Positions 1 to 6,321 of a stretch of 8,902 bases of DNA are shown here, piece after piece. The position numbers and the translations under genes were made by a program. The notes beneath the pieces are model-generated. The model was given only the letters and a program-made list of their open reading frames with translations, had not been told where the DNA came from and did not search any database. This DNA comes from Sulfuritalea sp. (GTDB taxonomy: Bacteria > Pseudomonadota > Gammaproteobacteria > Burkholderiales > Rhodocyclaceae): assembly GCA_026399445.1 (NCBI GenBank), contig JAPLRA010000342.1:1-8902 (forward strand), given 5' to 3'. Position 1 is the stretch's first letter. Every line of letters starts with the position of its first letter.

Positions 1-558
1 CAGGCCGTAGGTGTGATGCCAGGCGCGCACCAGATGGTCGGAGGCAGCTTTGGAGGCGGAGTAGGGCGAATTCGGCTGGTAGGGGCTGGTCTCGATGAAC
101 AGGCCGCCGCCTTCTTCTGCCGGGCCCAGCGAGCCGAAAACCTCGTCAGTCGATACGTGATGGAAGCGGAAAGCCGCCTTGGGCGCTGCTTCGAGTGCGG
201 ACCAGTAAGCGCGCGCCGCTTCGAGCAGCGTGTAGGTGCCGCTGATGTTGGTTTCGATGAAGTCTCCGGGGCCGTGGATCGAACGGTCGACATGCGACTC
301 GGCGGCGAGGTGAATCACTCCGGCGGGCTGGTGCTCCTCGAACAGGGAGTCCAGCGTCGCCCTGTCGCAGATGTCGGTGCGGCTGAAAATGTGGCGCTTC
401 GGGTCGCCCAAGTCGGCCAATTCGGCCAGGGATTCGAGGTTGCCGGCATAGGTCAGCTTGTCGATGTTGACGATCCGCCAGTCGCTTTCGGCGATCAGCA
501 GGCGAATCAGCGCCGAACCGATGAATCCGGCGCCGCCGGTAACAAAGAGGGTATTCAT
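1..558 (-). CDS. rfbB: dTDP-glucose 4,6-dehydratase, N-terminal part (runs off the left edge)
   Basis: It converts dTDP-glucose to dTDP-4-keto-6-deoxyglucose, the second step of dTDP-L-rhamnose synthesis for surface polysaccharide, in the cytoplasm. Read on the minus strand from ATG at 558-556, the frame stays open for 186 codons to position 1, so the C-terminal half lies outside the window. The protein is an extended short-chain dehydrogenase. It has the NAD-binding glycine motif TGGAGFIGS (residues 7-15), the family segment NIDKLTYAGN (31-40), HLAAESHVDRS (about 83-93), the catalytic Thr-Asp-Glu triplet (137-139) and the YxxxK pair Tyr166/Lys170. These are diagnostic of RmlB/RfbB and separate it from most other sugar-nucleotide epimerases. 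The start has only a weak GGA upstream. It is divergent from the catabolic operon and probably heads an rml-type operon to the left, which cannot be seen. Confidence 0.93.
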   Translation of the reverse strand, partial: MNTLFVTGGAGFIGSALIRLLIAESDWRIVNIDKLTYAGNLESLAELADLGDPKRHIFSRTDICDRATLDSLFEEHQPAGVIHLAAESHVDRSIHGPGDFIETNISGTYTLLEAARAYWSALEAAPKAAFRFHHVSTDEVFGSLGPAEEGGGLFIETSPYQPNSPYSASKAASDHLVRAWHHTYGL

Positions 559-602
559 TTCCGTTGAGGAAGCAAAATGGCTGGGAAAAGTGGCAAAGTC
601 GC

Positions 603-608
603 ATTCTA
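603..608 (-). promoter_or_regulatory. possible -10 element for rfbB
   Basis: On the minus strand this reads TAGAAT, one mismatch from the sigma70 -10 consensus, and lies 44 bp upstream of the rfbB start codon. The best -35-like match (CTGCAC) sits only 15 bp further upstream, so the promoter is weakly supported. Confidence 0.25.
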
Positions 609-644
609 TTCGATCAAAATGCGGTGCAGCCCGCAGCGGCAGAG

Positions 645-658
645 ATGCGGTGGCGCAT
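645..658. promoter_or_regulatory. 14-bp inverted repeat, candidate operator
   Basis: ATGCG-GTGG-CGCAT is an inverted repeat with perfect 5-bp arms and a 4-bp centre. The left half, ATGCGGTG, also occurs as a direct copy at 619-626, 26 bp upstream. The palindrome ends 28 bp before the -35 box of the rightward promoter and lies between the two divergent genes, a usual place for a regulator site. No regulator gene is in the window, and arms this short can occur by chance in GC-rich DNA. Confidence 0.25.
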
Positions 659-686
659 TGCCATGGCGATACGGTCCGGTTCAGGG

Positions 687-714
687 TTGACGCGGTTAAT
701 GCTTGAAATATAAA
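687..714 (+). promoter_or_regulatory. sigma70-type promoter of the catabolic operon
   Basis: TTGACG (687-692) and TATAAA (709-714) are separated by 16 bp; an overlapping TAAAAT (711-716) gives an 18-bp spacer. Each hexamer has one mismatch to consensus. This is the most AT-rich patch of the intergenic region. A transcript starting near 721 would have a leader of about 35 nt before the ATG at 756. Confidence 0.6.
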
Positions 715-745
715 ATAAAAAGAGAGTGGGTACTTCGCCGCTCGT

Positions 746-750
746 GGAGA
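746..750 (+). promoter_or_regulatory. ribosome binding site fixing the start at 756
   Basis: GGAGA lies 5 nt before the ATG at 756. It supports that start over the in-frame GTG at 726, which would add ten residues before the conserved MRIVCLGGGPAG N-terminus. Confidence 0.6.
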
Positions 751-2215
751 TTCCAATGCGCATCGTTTGCCTGGGCGGGGGCCCCGCCGGACTGTTCTTC
801 TCGATCCTGATGAAGAAGGCCAATCCCGCCAGCGACATTGTGGTGCTCGAGCGCAATCGTGCCGACGATACCTTTGGCTGGGGCATCGTCTTTTCCGACA
901 AGACCATGGACGGCTTCCGGCAGGCCGATGTGGTGGTGGTCGCGGAGATCGAGCGCAACTTCCGTCACTGGGACGACATAGACATATTCTTCAAGGATCG
1001 CCGGATCACGTCCGGCGGGCACGGCTTCTGCGGCATTGCGCGCAGGAAGCTGCTCGGGATATTCCAGAAGCGCGCCACGGAACTTGGTGTGCGCCTCGAA
1101 TTCGAGACGGAGTTCAGGGATCCGGACGACTATGCGCGGAACTACGATCTGGTGGTCGGCGCCGACGGCGTTTTTTCGGCCACCCGCAACACGTACAGCG
1201 ATCACTTCAATCCGCGCGTCGACCAGCGCAAGTGTCGCTTCATCTGGCTCGGCACCCGCAAGAAGCTGGACGCTTTCACCTTTGCCTTCAAGCAGACGCA
1301 GTGGGGCTGGTTCAACCTGCATGCCTATCGCTTTGACGAGGAATGGTCGACCTTCATCGTCGAGACCCCGGAAGAGACCTGGCTCAAGGCCGGCATCGAC
1401 AAGATGGAGCCCGATCAGTCGATCGCCTTTTGCGAAAAGCTGTTTGCCGATCTGCTCGACGGCCAGCCGCTGGTCTCCAATGCCAGCCATCTGCGCGGCT
1501 CGGCGATCTGGCTCAAGTTCAATCGCGTGCTGTGCGAGCGCTGGTTCAAGGACAACATCGTGCTGATCGGCGATGCCGCGCATACCGCGCATTTTTCGAT
1601 CGGCTCCGGCACCAAGCTGGCGATGGAGGATGCAATTGCGCTGGCGCAGGTGCTCGGCAACGGCCAGGACGATGTGCCGGCTGCTCTGGCGCGCTATCAG
1701 GCCGAGCGCGAAGTCGAGGCGCTCAAGCTGCAAAGCGCGGCGCGCAATCGCATGGTCTGGTTCGAGAACATCGAACGCTATGTACGCCTGGAGCCCGAGC
1801 AGTTTGCCTTTTCGCTGCTCACCGGCAGCCAGCGCGTGGGTCATGCCAACCTGAAGCTGCGCGATCCGGCCTACGCGGCCCGCGTCGATCGCTGGTTTGC
1901 GGGAACATGCGGGCTGTCGCCAGCGGCGGCTGCCGATCCGGTGCCGCCGATGTTCACCCCCTTCAAGCTGCGCGATTTGACGCTGGCCAACCGTGTCGTG
2001 GTTGCGCCGATGTGCACCTATTCGGCTCGGGACGGCCTGCCAGGTGACTTTCATCTGGTGCACTACGGCAGCCGCGGCATGGGCGGAGCCGCACTGATCA
2101 TTACCGAAATGACCTGTATCTCGGCGGATGCGCGCATCACACCCGGATGCACCGGAATCTGGAACGATCAGCAGCGCGATGCCTGGAAGCGCATCGTCGA
2201 TTTCGTACACGCGAA

Positions 2216-2356
2216 CGGCGGCACGACGCCGGAGGATGCCGTCGTCGTCGCCGGCCTGTTCAAGGCGGCGGGCGCCGACATCATTCATGTTTCCTCGGGT
2301 CAGGTCAGCAAGGACGAAGCACCCGTCTATGGCCGCATGTTCCAGGTGCCGTTCTC
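2216..2356 (+). repeat. 141-bp perfect direct repeat, ectopic copy
   Basis: It is identical base for base to 2580-2720, at an offset of 364 bp. It encodes GGTTPEDAVVVAG...GRMFQVPFS in the monooxygenase frame, in the middle of the OYE domain where relatives have unrelated sequence. Because 364 is not a multiple of three, the native sequence after the copy is out of frame. The left flank diverges at 2215 and the right flank at 2357. Confidence 0.97.
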
Positions 2357-2579
2357 GCCGTGCCGCCAGCGCCGACTTTGACATGATCGAATTTCATGCC
2401 GCCCACGGCTATCTGATGTCGTCCTTCATTTCGCCGCTGACCAACCGGCGCAATGACGAGTTCGGCGGCAGCCTGGAGAACCGCTGCCGCTATCCGCTGG
2501 AAGTGTTCCGTGCCATGCGCGAGGTCTGGCCGGCAGAAAAGCCCATGTCGGTGCGCATCTCCGCCCACGACTGGGTACC

Positions 2580-2720
2580 CGGCGGCACGACGCCGGAGGA
2601 TGCCGTCGTCGTCGCCGGCCTGTTCAAGGCGGCGGGCGCCGACATCATTCATGTTTCCTCGGGTCAGGTCAGCAAGGACGAAGCACCCGTCTATGGCCGC
2701 ATGTTCCAGGTGCCGTTCTC
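2580..2720 (+). repeat. 141-bp perfect direct repeat, native copy
   Basis: This copy is in the correct family context: it follows RISAHDWVP and encodes the GGTTPEDAV...SSGQ...GRMFQVPFS segment of the OYE barrel. Its right end coincides with a missing segment, because PFS is followed directly by IIAAGRADLCALARPHL. Relatives have about 25 residues there, including a VGN-type phosphate-binding turn. Confidence 0.95.
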
Positions 2721-2922
2721 CATCATCGCGGCAGGGCGAGCCGACCTGTGTGCGCTGGCGCGTCCGCATCTGGCCGACCCGGCCTGGACGCTGCATGCCG
2801 CTGCCGAACTCGGCTTCAAGGACATCGCCTGGCCGCAGCAGTATCAGGGCGGCCGGCTGCAGCTTGAACGCAATCTCGACCGCGCGGCGCAGCTTGCGCT
2901 CGACGCCTGAAACACGGCATGC

Positions 2923-2929
2923 AAAGGAG
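2923..2929 (+). promoter_or_regulatory. strong ribosome binding site of the hydratase gene
   Basis: AAAGGAG lies 6 nt before the ATG at 2936 and 12 bp after the preceding stop codon, which suits a cotranscribed gene with its own initiation site. Confidence 0.75.
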
Positions 2930-2935
2930 CGACGA

Positions 2936-3783
2936 ATGAAACACCTTGCGGGCAAGCCGCATGAACTCCCGGGCAACCGGCAAAGCCTGCAGGACTATCA
3001 GGCGCGGCACTTCAGCTATCGCATGGAAGGCGCAGTGGCCGTCGTCAGCCTCAATCGTCCCGAGCGCAAGAACCCGCTCACCTTTACGCCGAACTGCGCG
3101 ACCTGTTCCGCAATCTGAGCTACGCCAGCGATGTCAGCGCCGTGGTGCTGACGGGAGAGGGCGGCAATTTCTGCTCGGGCGGCGATGTGCACGGGATCAT
3201 CGGGCCGCTGACCGAGCTCGACATGCCCGGCCTGCTGGCCTTCACGCGCATGACCGGCGATGTGATCAAGGCCATGCGCGCCTGCCCGCAGCCCGTGATT
3301 GCCGCCATCGACGGTATCTGCGCCGGGGCCGGCGCCTTGCTGGCGCTCGGCTCGGACCTGCGGCTGGGAACCGCGCGGGCCAAGACTGCGTTTCTGTTCA
3401 GCCGGGTCGGTCTGGCCGGTTGCGACATGGGCGCCTGCGCCATGCTGCCGCGCATGATCGGGCAGGGCCGCGCCACCGAACTGCTGATGACCGGGCGTGC
3501 CATGGGCGGCGAGGAAGCCGAGCGCTGGGGCTTCTTCAATCGTCTGTGCGAACCGGACGCTTTGTGTGCAGAAGCGCTGAAGCTGGCGCAGGACCTGGCG
3601 AGCGGCCCGACCTTCGCTCACGGCATGACCAAGAAGATGCTGCAGCAGGAATGGAACATGGGCGTTGATGAGGCCATCGAGGCGGAAGCACAGGCTCAGG
3701 CGATCTGCATGGCGACCAACGACTTCCATCGCGCCTACCACGCATTTGTTGCGAAACAGAAGCCGGTCTTTGAAGGCGACTGA
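2936..3783 (+). pseudogene. Enoyl-CoA hydratase/isomerase family protein of aromatic-CoA degradation, frameshifted
   Basis: A crotonase-fold protein expected to hydrate or hydrolyse a ring-derived enoyl-CoA after the monooxygenase/reductase step. It starts with MKHLAGKPHELPGNRQ at 2936 and reads to RPERKNPLTF (about 50 codons). It then shifts frame: the first frame stops at 3116-3118, while the family sequence continues in another frame from TAC at 3085 (YAELRDLFRNLSYASDVSAVVLTG) to the TGA at 3781-3783. The second part has the crotonase landmarks GGNFCSGGDVHGIIGP (oxyanion-hole region), GICAGAGALLALGSDLRLG and GLAGCDMGACAMLPRMIG. Relatives read NPLTF-(D/E)S-YAELRD, so a 7-nt deletion is the best fit; loss of a single T from the T run would also restore the frame. 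Joined length is about 282 codons, normal for this subgroup. Apart from this lesion the gene looks healthy, so a sequencing or assembly error is possible. Confidence 0.85.
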
Positions 3784-3786
3784 GTC

Positions 3787-4977
3787 GTGGCCGATACCCA
3801 ATACCTCGACTGGCCTTTCCTGGAACCGCAGCACCGGGAACTGGCGCTTGCGCTGGAGCGATGGGCTGCGGAGAAGCTCGACGATGCGTCCCACGCTCGC
3901 GGACAGGCCACGGACGAAGCCTGTCGCGCGCTGGTGAAGCAGTTGGGAGATGGCGGATGGTTGCGCCATGCCATCGGTGGCATGGCCTACGGGGGTAATG
4001 CGGAGAACATCGATACGCGCAGTATTTGCCTGATCCGCGAAACCTTGGCGCGGCACTCGGGTTTGGCGGATTTCGCTTTTGCCATGCAGGGCCTGGGCAG
4101 CGGCGCGATCACACTGCACGGGAACGAGACGCAGAAACGCGAGTATCTCGGCCGCGTTGCTGCCGGATCGGCGATCGCTGCGTTCGCGCTGTCCGAACCC
4201 AATGCGGGTTCCGACGTCGCCGCCATGCAATGCGCGGCGCGGCAAGACGGTGACGGCTATGTCCTCAACGGCGAGAAGACCTGGATTTCCAACGGCGGCA
4301 TTGCGGATTTCTATGTGGTGTTCGCCCGCAGCGGAGAGGCGCCAGGCTCACGAGGGATCACGGCTTTCATCGTTGATGCGGATACGCCGGGTTTGGAGAT
4401 CGCCGAGCGCATCGAGGTCATTGCGCCGCATCCCTTGGCTCGCCTGAGTTTCAAGGATTGTCGCGTTGCGGCTGCGCAGCGGCTGGGTGATGCAGGCCAG
4501 GGTTTCAAGATCGCGATGCGCACGCTCGACATCTTCCGAACCTCGGTGGCGGCCGCCGCCCTCGGCTTCGCCCGCCGCGCACTGGACGAAGCTTTGCGGC
4601 ATGCCCGCTCGCGCCGGATGTTCGATCACGTGCTGGCCGATTTTCAACTGACGCAGGCCAAGCTCGCCGACATGGCCGCCGCCATCGATGCGTCGGCCTT
4701 GCTGGTCTATCGCGCGGCCTGGCTGCGCGATCAGGGCCGCGCGGGGACGAAGGAAGCGGCGATGGCAAAAATGGTGGCCACCGAGTCGGCGCAGCAGGTC
4801 ATCGACGCTGCGGTGCAGATTCTCGGCGCACTTGGCGTCGTCAGCGAGGCCCCGGTGGAGAAGCTGTACCGGGACATTCGGGCGCTGCGCATCTATGAAG
4901 GCGCAACCGAAGTGCAGAAGTTGATCATTGCCCGCGAATTGCTGAAAGAAGCGGGAACGGATTCAGGCAGGAATTAG
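3787..4977 (+). CDS. Acyl-CoA dehydrogenase family protein of the catabolic operon
   Basis: A FAD-dependent flavoprotein that oxidises an acyl-CoA at the alpha-beta bond and passes electrons to electron-transfer flavoprotein. Here it probably acts on a ring-derived or ring-opened CoA thioester. At 396 residues it has normal family length and no frame break. Landmarks in order: an N-terminal helical domain, the signature ALSEPNAGSDVA (134-145), the beta-domain segment GEKTWISNGGIADFYVVFAR, and the C-terminal helical domain ending DIRALRIYEGATEVQKLIIAREL. In this last segment Glu371 lies at the catalytic-base position of short- and medium-chain enzymes. The GTG start at 3787, three bases after the hydratase stop, is the start nearest the conserved N-terminus; only a weak GAAGGCGA precedes it, so translation may be coupled. 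The exact substrate cannot be read from sequence. Confidence 0.9.
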   Translation: MADTQYLDWPFLEPQHRELALALERWAAEKLDDASHARGQATDEACRALVKQLGDGGWLRHAIGGMAYGGNAENIDTRSICLIRETLARHSGLADFAFAMQGLGSGAITLHGNETQKREYLGRVAAGSAIAAFALSEPNAGSDVAAMQCAARQDGDGYVLNGEKTWISNGGIADFYVVFARSGEAPGSRGITAFIVDADTPGLEIAERIEVIAPHPLARLSFKDCRVAAAQRLGDAGQGFKIAMRTLDIFRTSVAAAALGFARRALDEALRHARSRRMFDHVLADFQLTQAKLADMAAAIDASALLVYRAAWLRDQGRAGTKEAAMAKMVATESAQQVIDAAVQILGALGVVSEAPVEKLYRDIRALRIYEGATEVQKLIIARELLKEAGTDSGRN

Positions 4978-4980
4978 ATC

Positions 4981-4986
4981 AGGAGG
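4981..4986 (+). promoter_or_regulatory. consensus Shine-Dalgarno before a TTG start
   Basis: A full AGGAGG stands 4 nt before TTG at 4991, just after the dehydrogenase stop. It is the main reason for choosing the rare TTG start, since no in-frame ATG occurs before the conserved core of the RidA protein. Confidence 0.7.
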
Positions 4987-4990
4987 CCAA

Positions 4991-5422
4991 TTGAAAACGA
5001 ATGCTCAGGAAAGTGGCGATACGCCCGACCACCAGGTGCTCCAGCCGGCTGGATGGACGGCCCCCAGAGGCTACTCGAACGGGATTGCCGCTCGCGGCCG
5101 TACGATACACATCAGTGGTCAGATCGGATGGGACGGCCAGTGTCTTTTCCACAGCAGCGATCTGGTACTGCAGGCACGGCAGGCGCTGCAGAACATCGTG
5201 GCCATACTCGCCGAAGCCGGGGGCAAGCCCGAACATCTGGTGCGCATCACATGGTATGTGGTGGACAAGCGCGAGTATGTCGCGGCCTTTCCGAAGCTCG
5301 GTGAGGTGTATCGCGAGGTGATCGGGCGCAATTTTCCGGCGATGACTGCGGTGCAGGTCTGCGGCCTGATCGAAGATGCAGCGCGTGTCGAGATCGAGGC
5401 CACGGCTGTCATTCCGGAATAG
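4991..5422 (+). CDS. RidA (YjgF/YER057c/UK114) family protein
   Basis: A small soluble protein of the family that includes enamine/imine deaminases; members usually form trimers. It has 143 residues against about 128 for E. coli RidA, with an extra N-terminal stretch. The core reads GYSNGIAARGRTIHISGQIGWDG, then LQNIVAILAEAGGKPEHLVRITWYV and VEIEATAVIP. Aligned to the E. coli RidA C-terminus (FPARSCVEV), this protein reads FPAMTAVQV: the catalytic Arg105 position holds Met118. It is therefore not a canonical RidA and may belong to one of the arginine-lacking Rid subgroups. It is the last gene of the catabolic operon, 13 bp after the dehydrogenase. Because the presumed 2-aminobenzoyl-CoA product is an enamine, a role in its deamination or in removing by-products is attractive but is inference only. 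Confidence 0.87.
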   Translation: MKTNAQESGDTPDHQVLQPAGWTAPRGYSNGIAARGRTIHISGQIGWDGQCLFHSSDLVLQARQALQNIVAILAEAGGKPEHLVRITWYVVDKREYVAAFPKLGEVYREVIGRNFPAMTAVQVCGLIEDAARVEIEATAVIPE

Positions 5423-5439
5423 GCGCTTCCCCGCGCTGG

Positions 5440-5445
5440 TAAAAT
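5440..5445 (+). promoter_or_regulatory. possible -10 element giving a near-leaderless transcript
   Basis: TAAAAT lies 6 nt before the ATG at 5452, with no Shine-Dalgarno in between. If it is a -10 box, the transcript would start at or next to the start codon. No good -35 at 16-18 bp is visible, so support is modest. Confidence 0.4.
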
Positions 5446-5451
5446 GCCGGC

Positions 5452-6321
5452 ATGAAAACGTGTGAATCCGAGTTTGTTCAAGTGCGCGGCCGGCGCCTCC
5501 ACGTGCGCACGTGGGGACCGGAATCGGCGCCGCTTCTGGTTCTTCTGCATGGATGGTGCGATGTGTCGGCTTCCTTTCAATTCGTCGTCGATGCATTGCA
5601 ACGCGATTGGCGCGTGCTGGCGCCCGATTGGCGCGGCTTCGGCTTGTCCGAGTGGAATGACGATGTGTACTGGTTCCCCGACTACATTGCCGATCTCGAC
5701 GCCTTGCTCGACCACTATTCGCCGCAGTCGCCGGTGCGCCTGGTTGGGCACAGTCTGGGCGGCAATGCCGCCTGTATCTATGCAGGGATTCGACCCGCGC
5801 GGGTTTCCGGCGTGGTGAATCTCGAGGGGCTGGGCCTGCGCCGCTATGCCTCCGAAGAGGCACCGGAACGCTATGCAAACTGGCTCGATCAGCTGCGCGA
5901 TACGCCAACCTTCCGTTCCTATCCCGACCGGGCGGCATTTGCTGCGCGGCTGCAGAAGGAGAATCCGCGCCTGTCGGACGCGAAGGCACAGTTTCTCGCC
6001 GAACACATGGGTGAAGACGACGGCGCGGGGGGCATTCATCTGGCGGCCGACCCCTTCCATCGCTGGGTCAATCCGATCATCTACCGGGTCGAGGAAATGA
6101 TGGCGATCTGGCGCCAGGTGACGGCCCCGGTGCTCTGGGTGACGGCCGCCGACTCATTCATCTTCAAGCAGCTGTTTGCCGTCGATTCGGCGGAGTATCG
6201 CAGCCGGATAGCGTGTTTTCGTGACGTACGCGAGGTGACGCTGCAGGAATGCGGGCACAACCTGCATCATGACCAGTCGCAACAGGTTGCGCACCTGATC
6301 GAGGAATTTTTCGTCCCATGA
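5452..6321 (+). CDS. Alpha/beta hydrolase of unknown substrate
   Basis: A soluble serine hydrolase of 289 residues with no signal peptide. The fold is clear: the oxyanion-hole motif LLHGWCDVSASF, DWRGFGLSEW in the following loop, the nucleophile elbow GHSLGGNA with Ser101, the probable acid Asp234 (VTAADSF) and the catalytic base His269 (ECGHNLHHD), then a C-terminal helix. The triad is complete, so the enzyme should be active, but this fold covers esterases, lactonases, haloalkane dehalogenases and C-C hydrolases, and nothing seen picks one. It begins 29 bp after the RidA stop, next to its own -10-like element and without a Shine-Dalgarno, so it probably starts a new transcription unit. Its stop overlaps the next gene's start by 4 bp (ATGA), which suggests translational coupling with the phosphatase. 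A link to the catabolic operon is possible but unproven. Confidence 0.88.
   Translation: MKTCESEFVQVRGRRLHVRTWGPESAPLLVLLHGWCDVSASFQFVVDALQRDWRVLAPDWRGFGLSEWNDDVYWFPDYIADLDALLDHYSPQSPVRLVGHSLGGNAACIYAGIRPARVSGVVNLEGLGLRRYASEEAPERYANWLDQLRDTPTFRSYPDRAAFAARLQKENPRLSDAKAQFLAEHMGEDDGAGGIHLAADPFHRWVNPIIYRVEEMMAIWRQVTAPVLWVTAADSFIFKQLFAVDSAEYRSRIACFRDVREVTLQECGHNLHHDQSQQVAHLIEEFFVP

Larger units (their letters stand above)
756..2910 (+). pseudogene. Bifunctional 2-aminobenzoyl-CoA (or salicylyl-CoA) FAD monooxygenase / OYE-type reductase, disrupted
   Basis: Intact relatives hydroxylate an aromatic CoA thioester at C5 with a flavin monooxygenase domain and, in the 2-aminobenzoyl-CoA enzyme of Azoarcus evansii, reduce the ring with a fused old-yellow-enzyme (OYE) domain, giving 2-amino-5-oxocyclohex-1-ene-1-carbonyl-CoA. 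The N-terminal FAD domain looks whole: GGGPAG (residues 8-13), TSGGHGFCGI, and GDAAHTAHFSIGSG (272-285). The OYE domain starts near residue 398 (MFTPFKLRDLTLANRVVVAPM). After VHAN (ends at residue 487, nt 2216) the expected region of about 70 residues, including the QLGHAGRKGS-type flavin-site segment, is replaced by 141 bp copied from further downstream. The frame then stops at 2379-2381 after 541 codons. Native-looking sequence resumes one frame over near 2356 (RRAASADFDMIEFHAAHGY) and runs to the TGA at 2908-2910. About 25 more residues are missing at 2720/2721. The reductase half cannot work as written. Anthranilate and salicylate substrates cannot be separated by sequence alone. An assembly error is possible. 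Confidence 0.85.

Noticed and set aside
726..755. GTG at 726 as the start of the monooxygenase gene
   Set aside because: The ATG at 756 has a GGAGA site 5 nt upstream and begins exactly at the family's conserved MRIVCLGGGPAG N-terminus. The GTG would also leave almost no leader after the predicted promoter.
696..2384. 562-codon open frame on the minus strand opposite the monooxygenase gene
   Set aside because: It mirrors a GC-rich coding strand, shows no recognisable domain, is rich in Arg/Ala/Gly/His as shadow frames are, and even contains the reverse of the 141-bp repeat. The plus strand has clear family motifs over the same bases.
2216..2720. The repeat pair as a mobile element or integration target duplication
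   Set aside because: The repeated unit is ordinary coding sequence of the OYE domain, with no terminal inverted repeats, no transposase, and only host gene sequence between the copies.
3016..4245. 409-codon open frame on the minus strand opposite the hydratase and dehydrogenase genes
   Set aside because: It is a shadow of two well-recognised plus-strand genes with low-complexity composition and no family motifs.
5423..5439. GC-rich inverted pair after the RidA stop as a terminator
   Set aside because: The arms are only about 4 bp (GCGC), there is no T run, and the following TAAAAT fits better as a promoter element.
4979..6060. Two long minus-strand frames opposite the RidA and hydrolase genes
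   Set aside because: They overlap each other and two real genes, have no recognisable domain, and lack a credible start signal.
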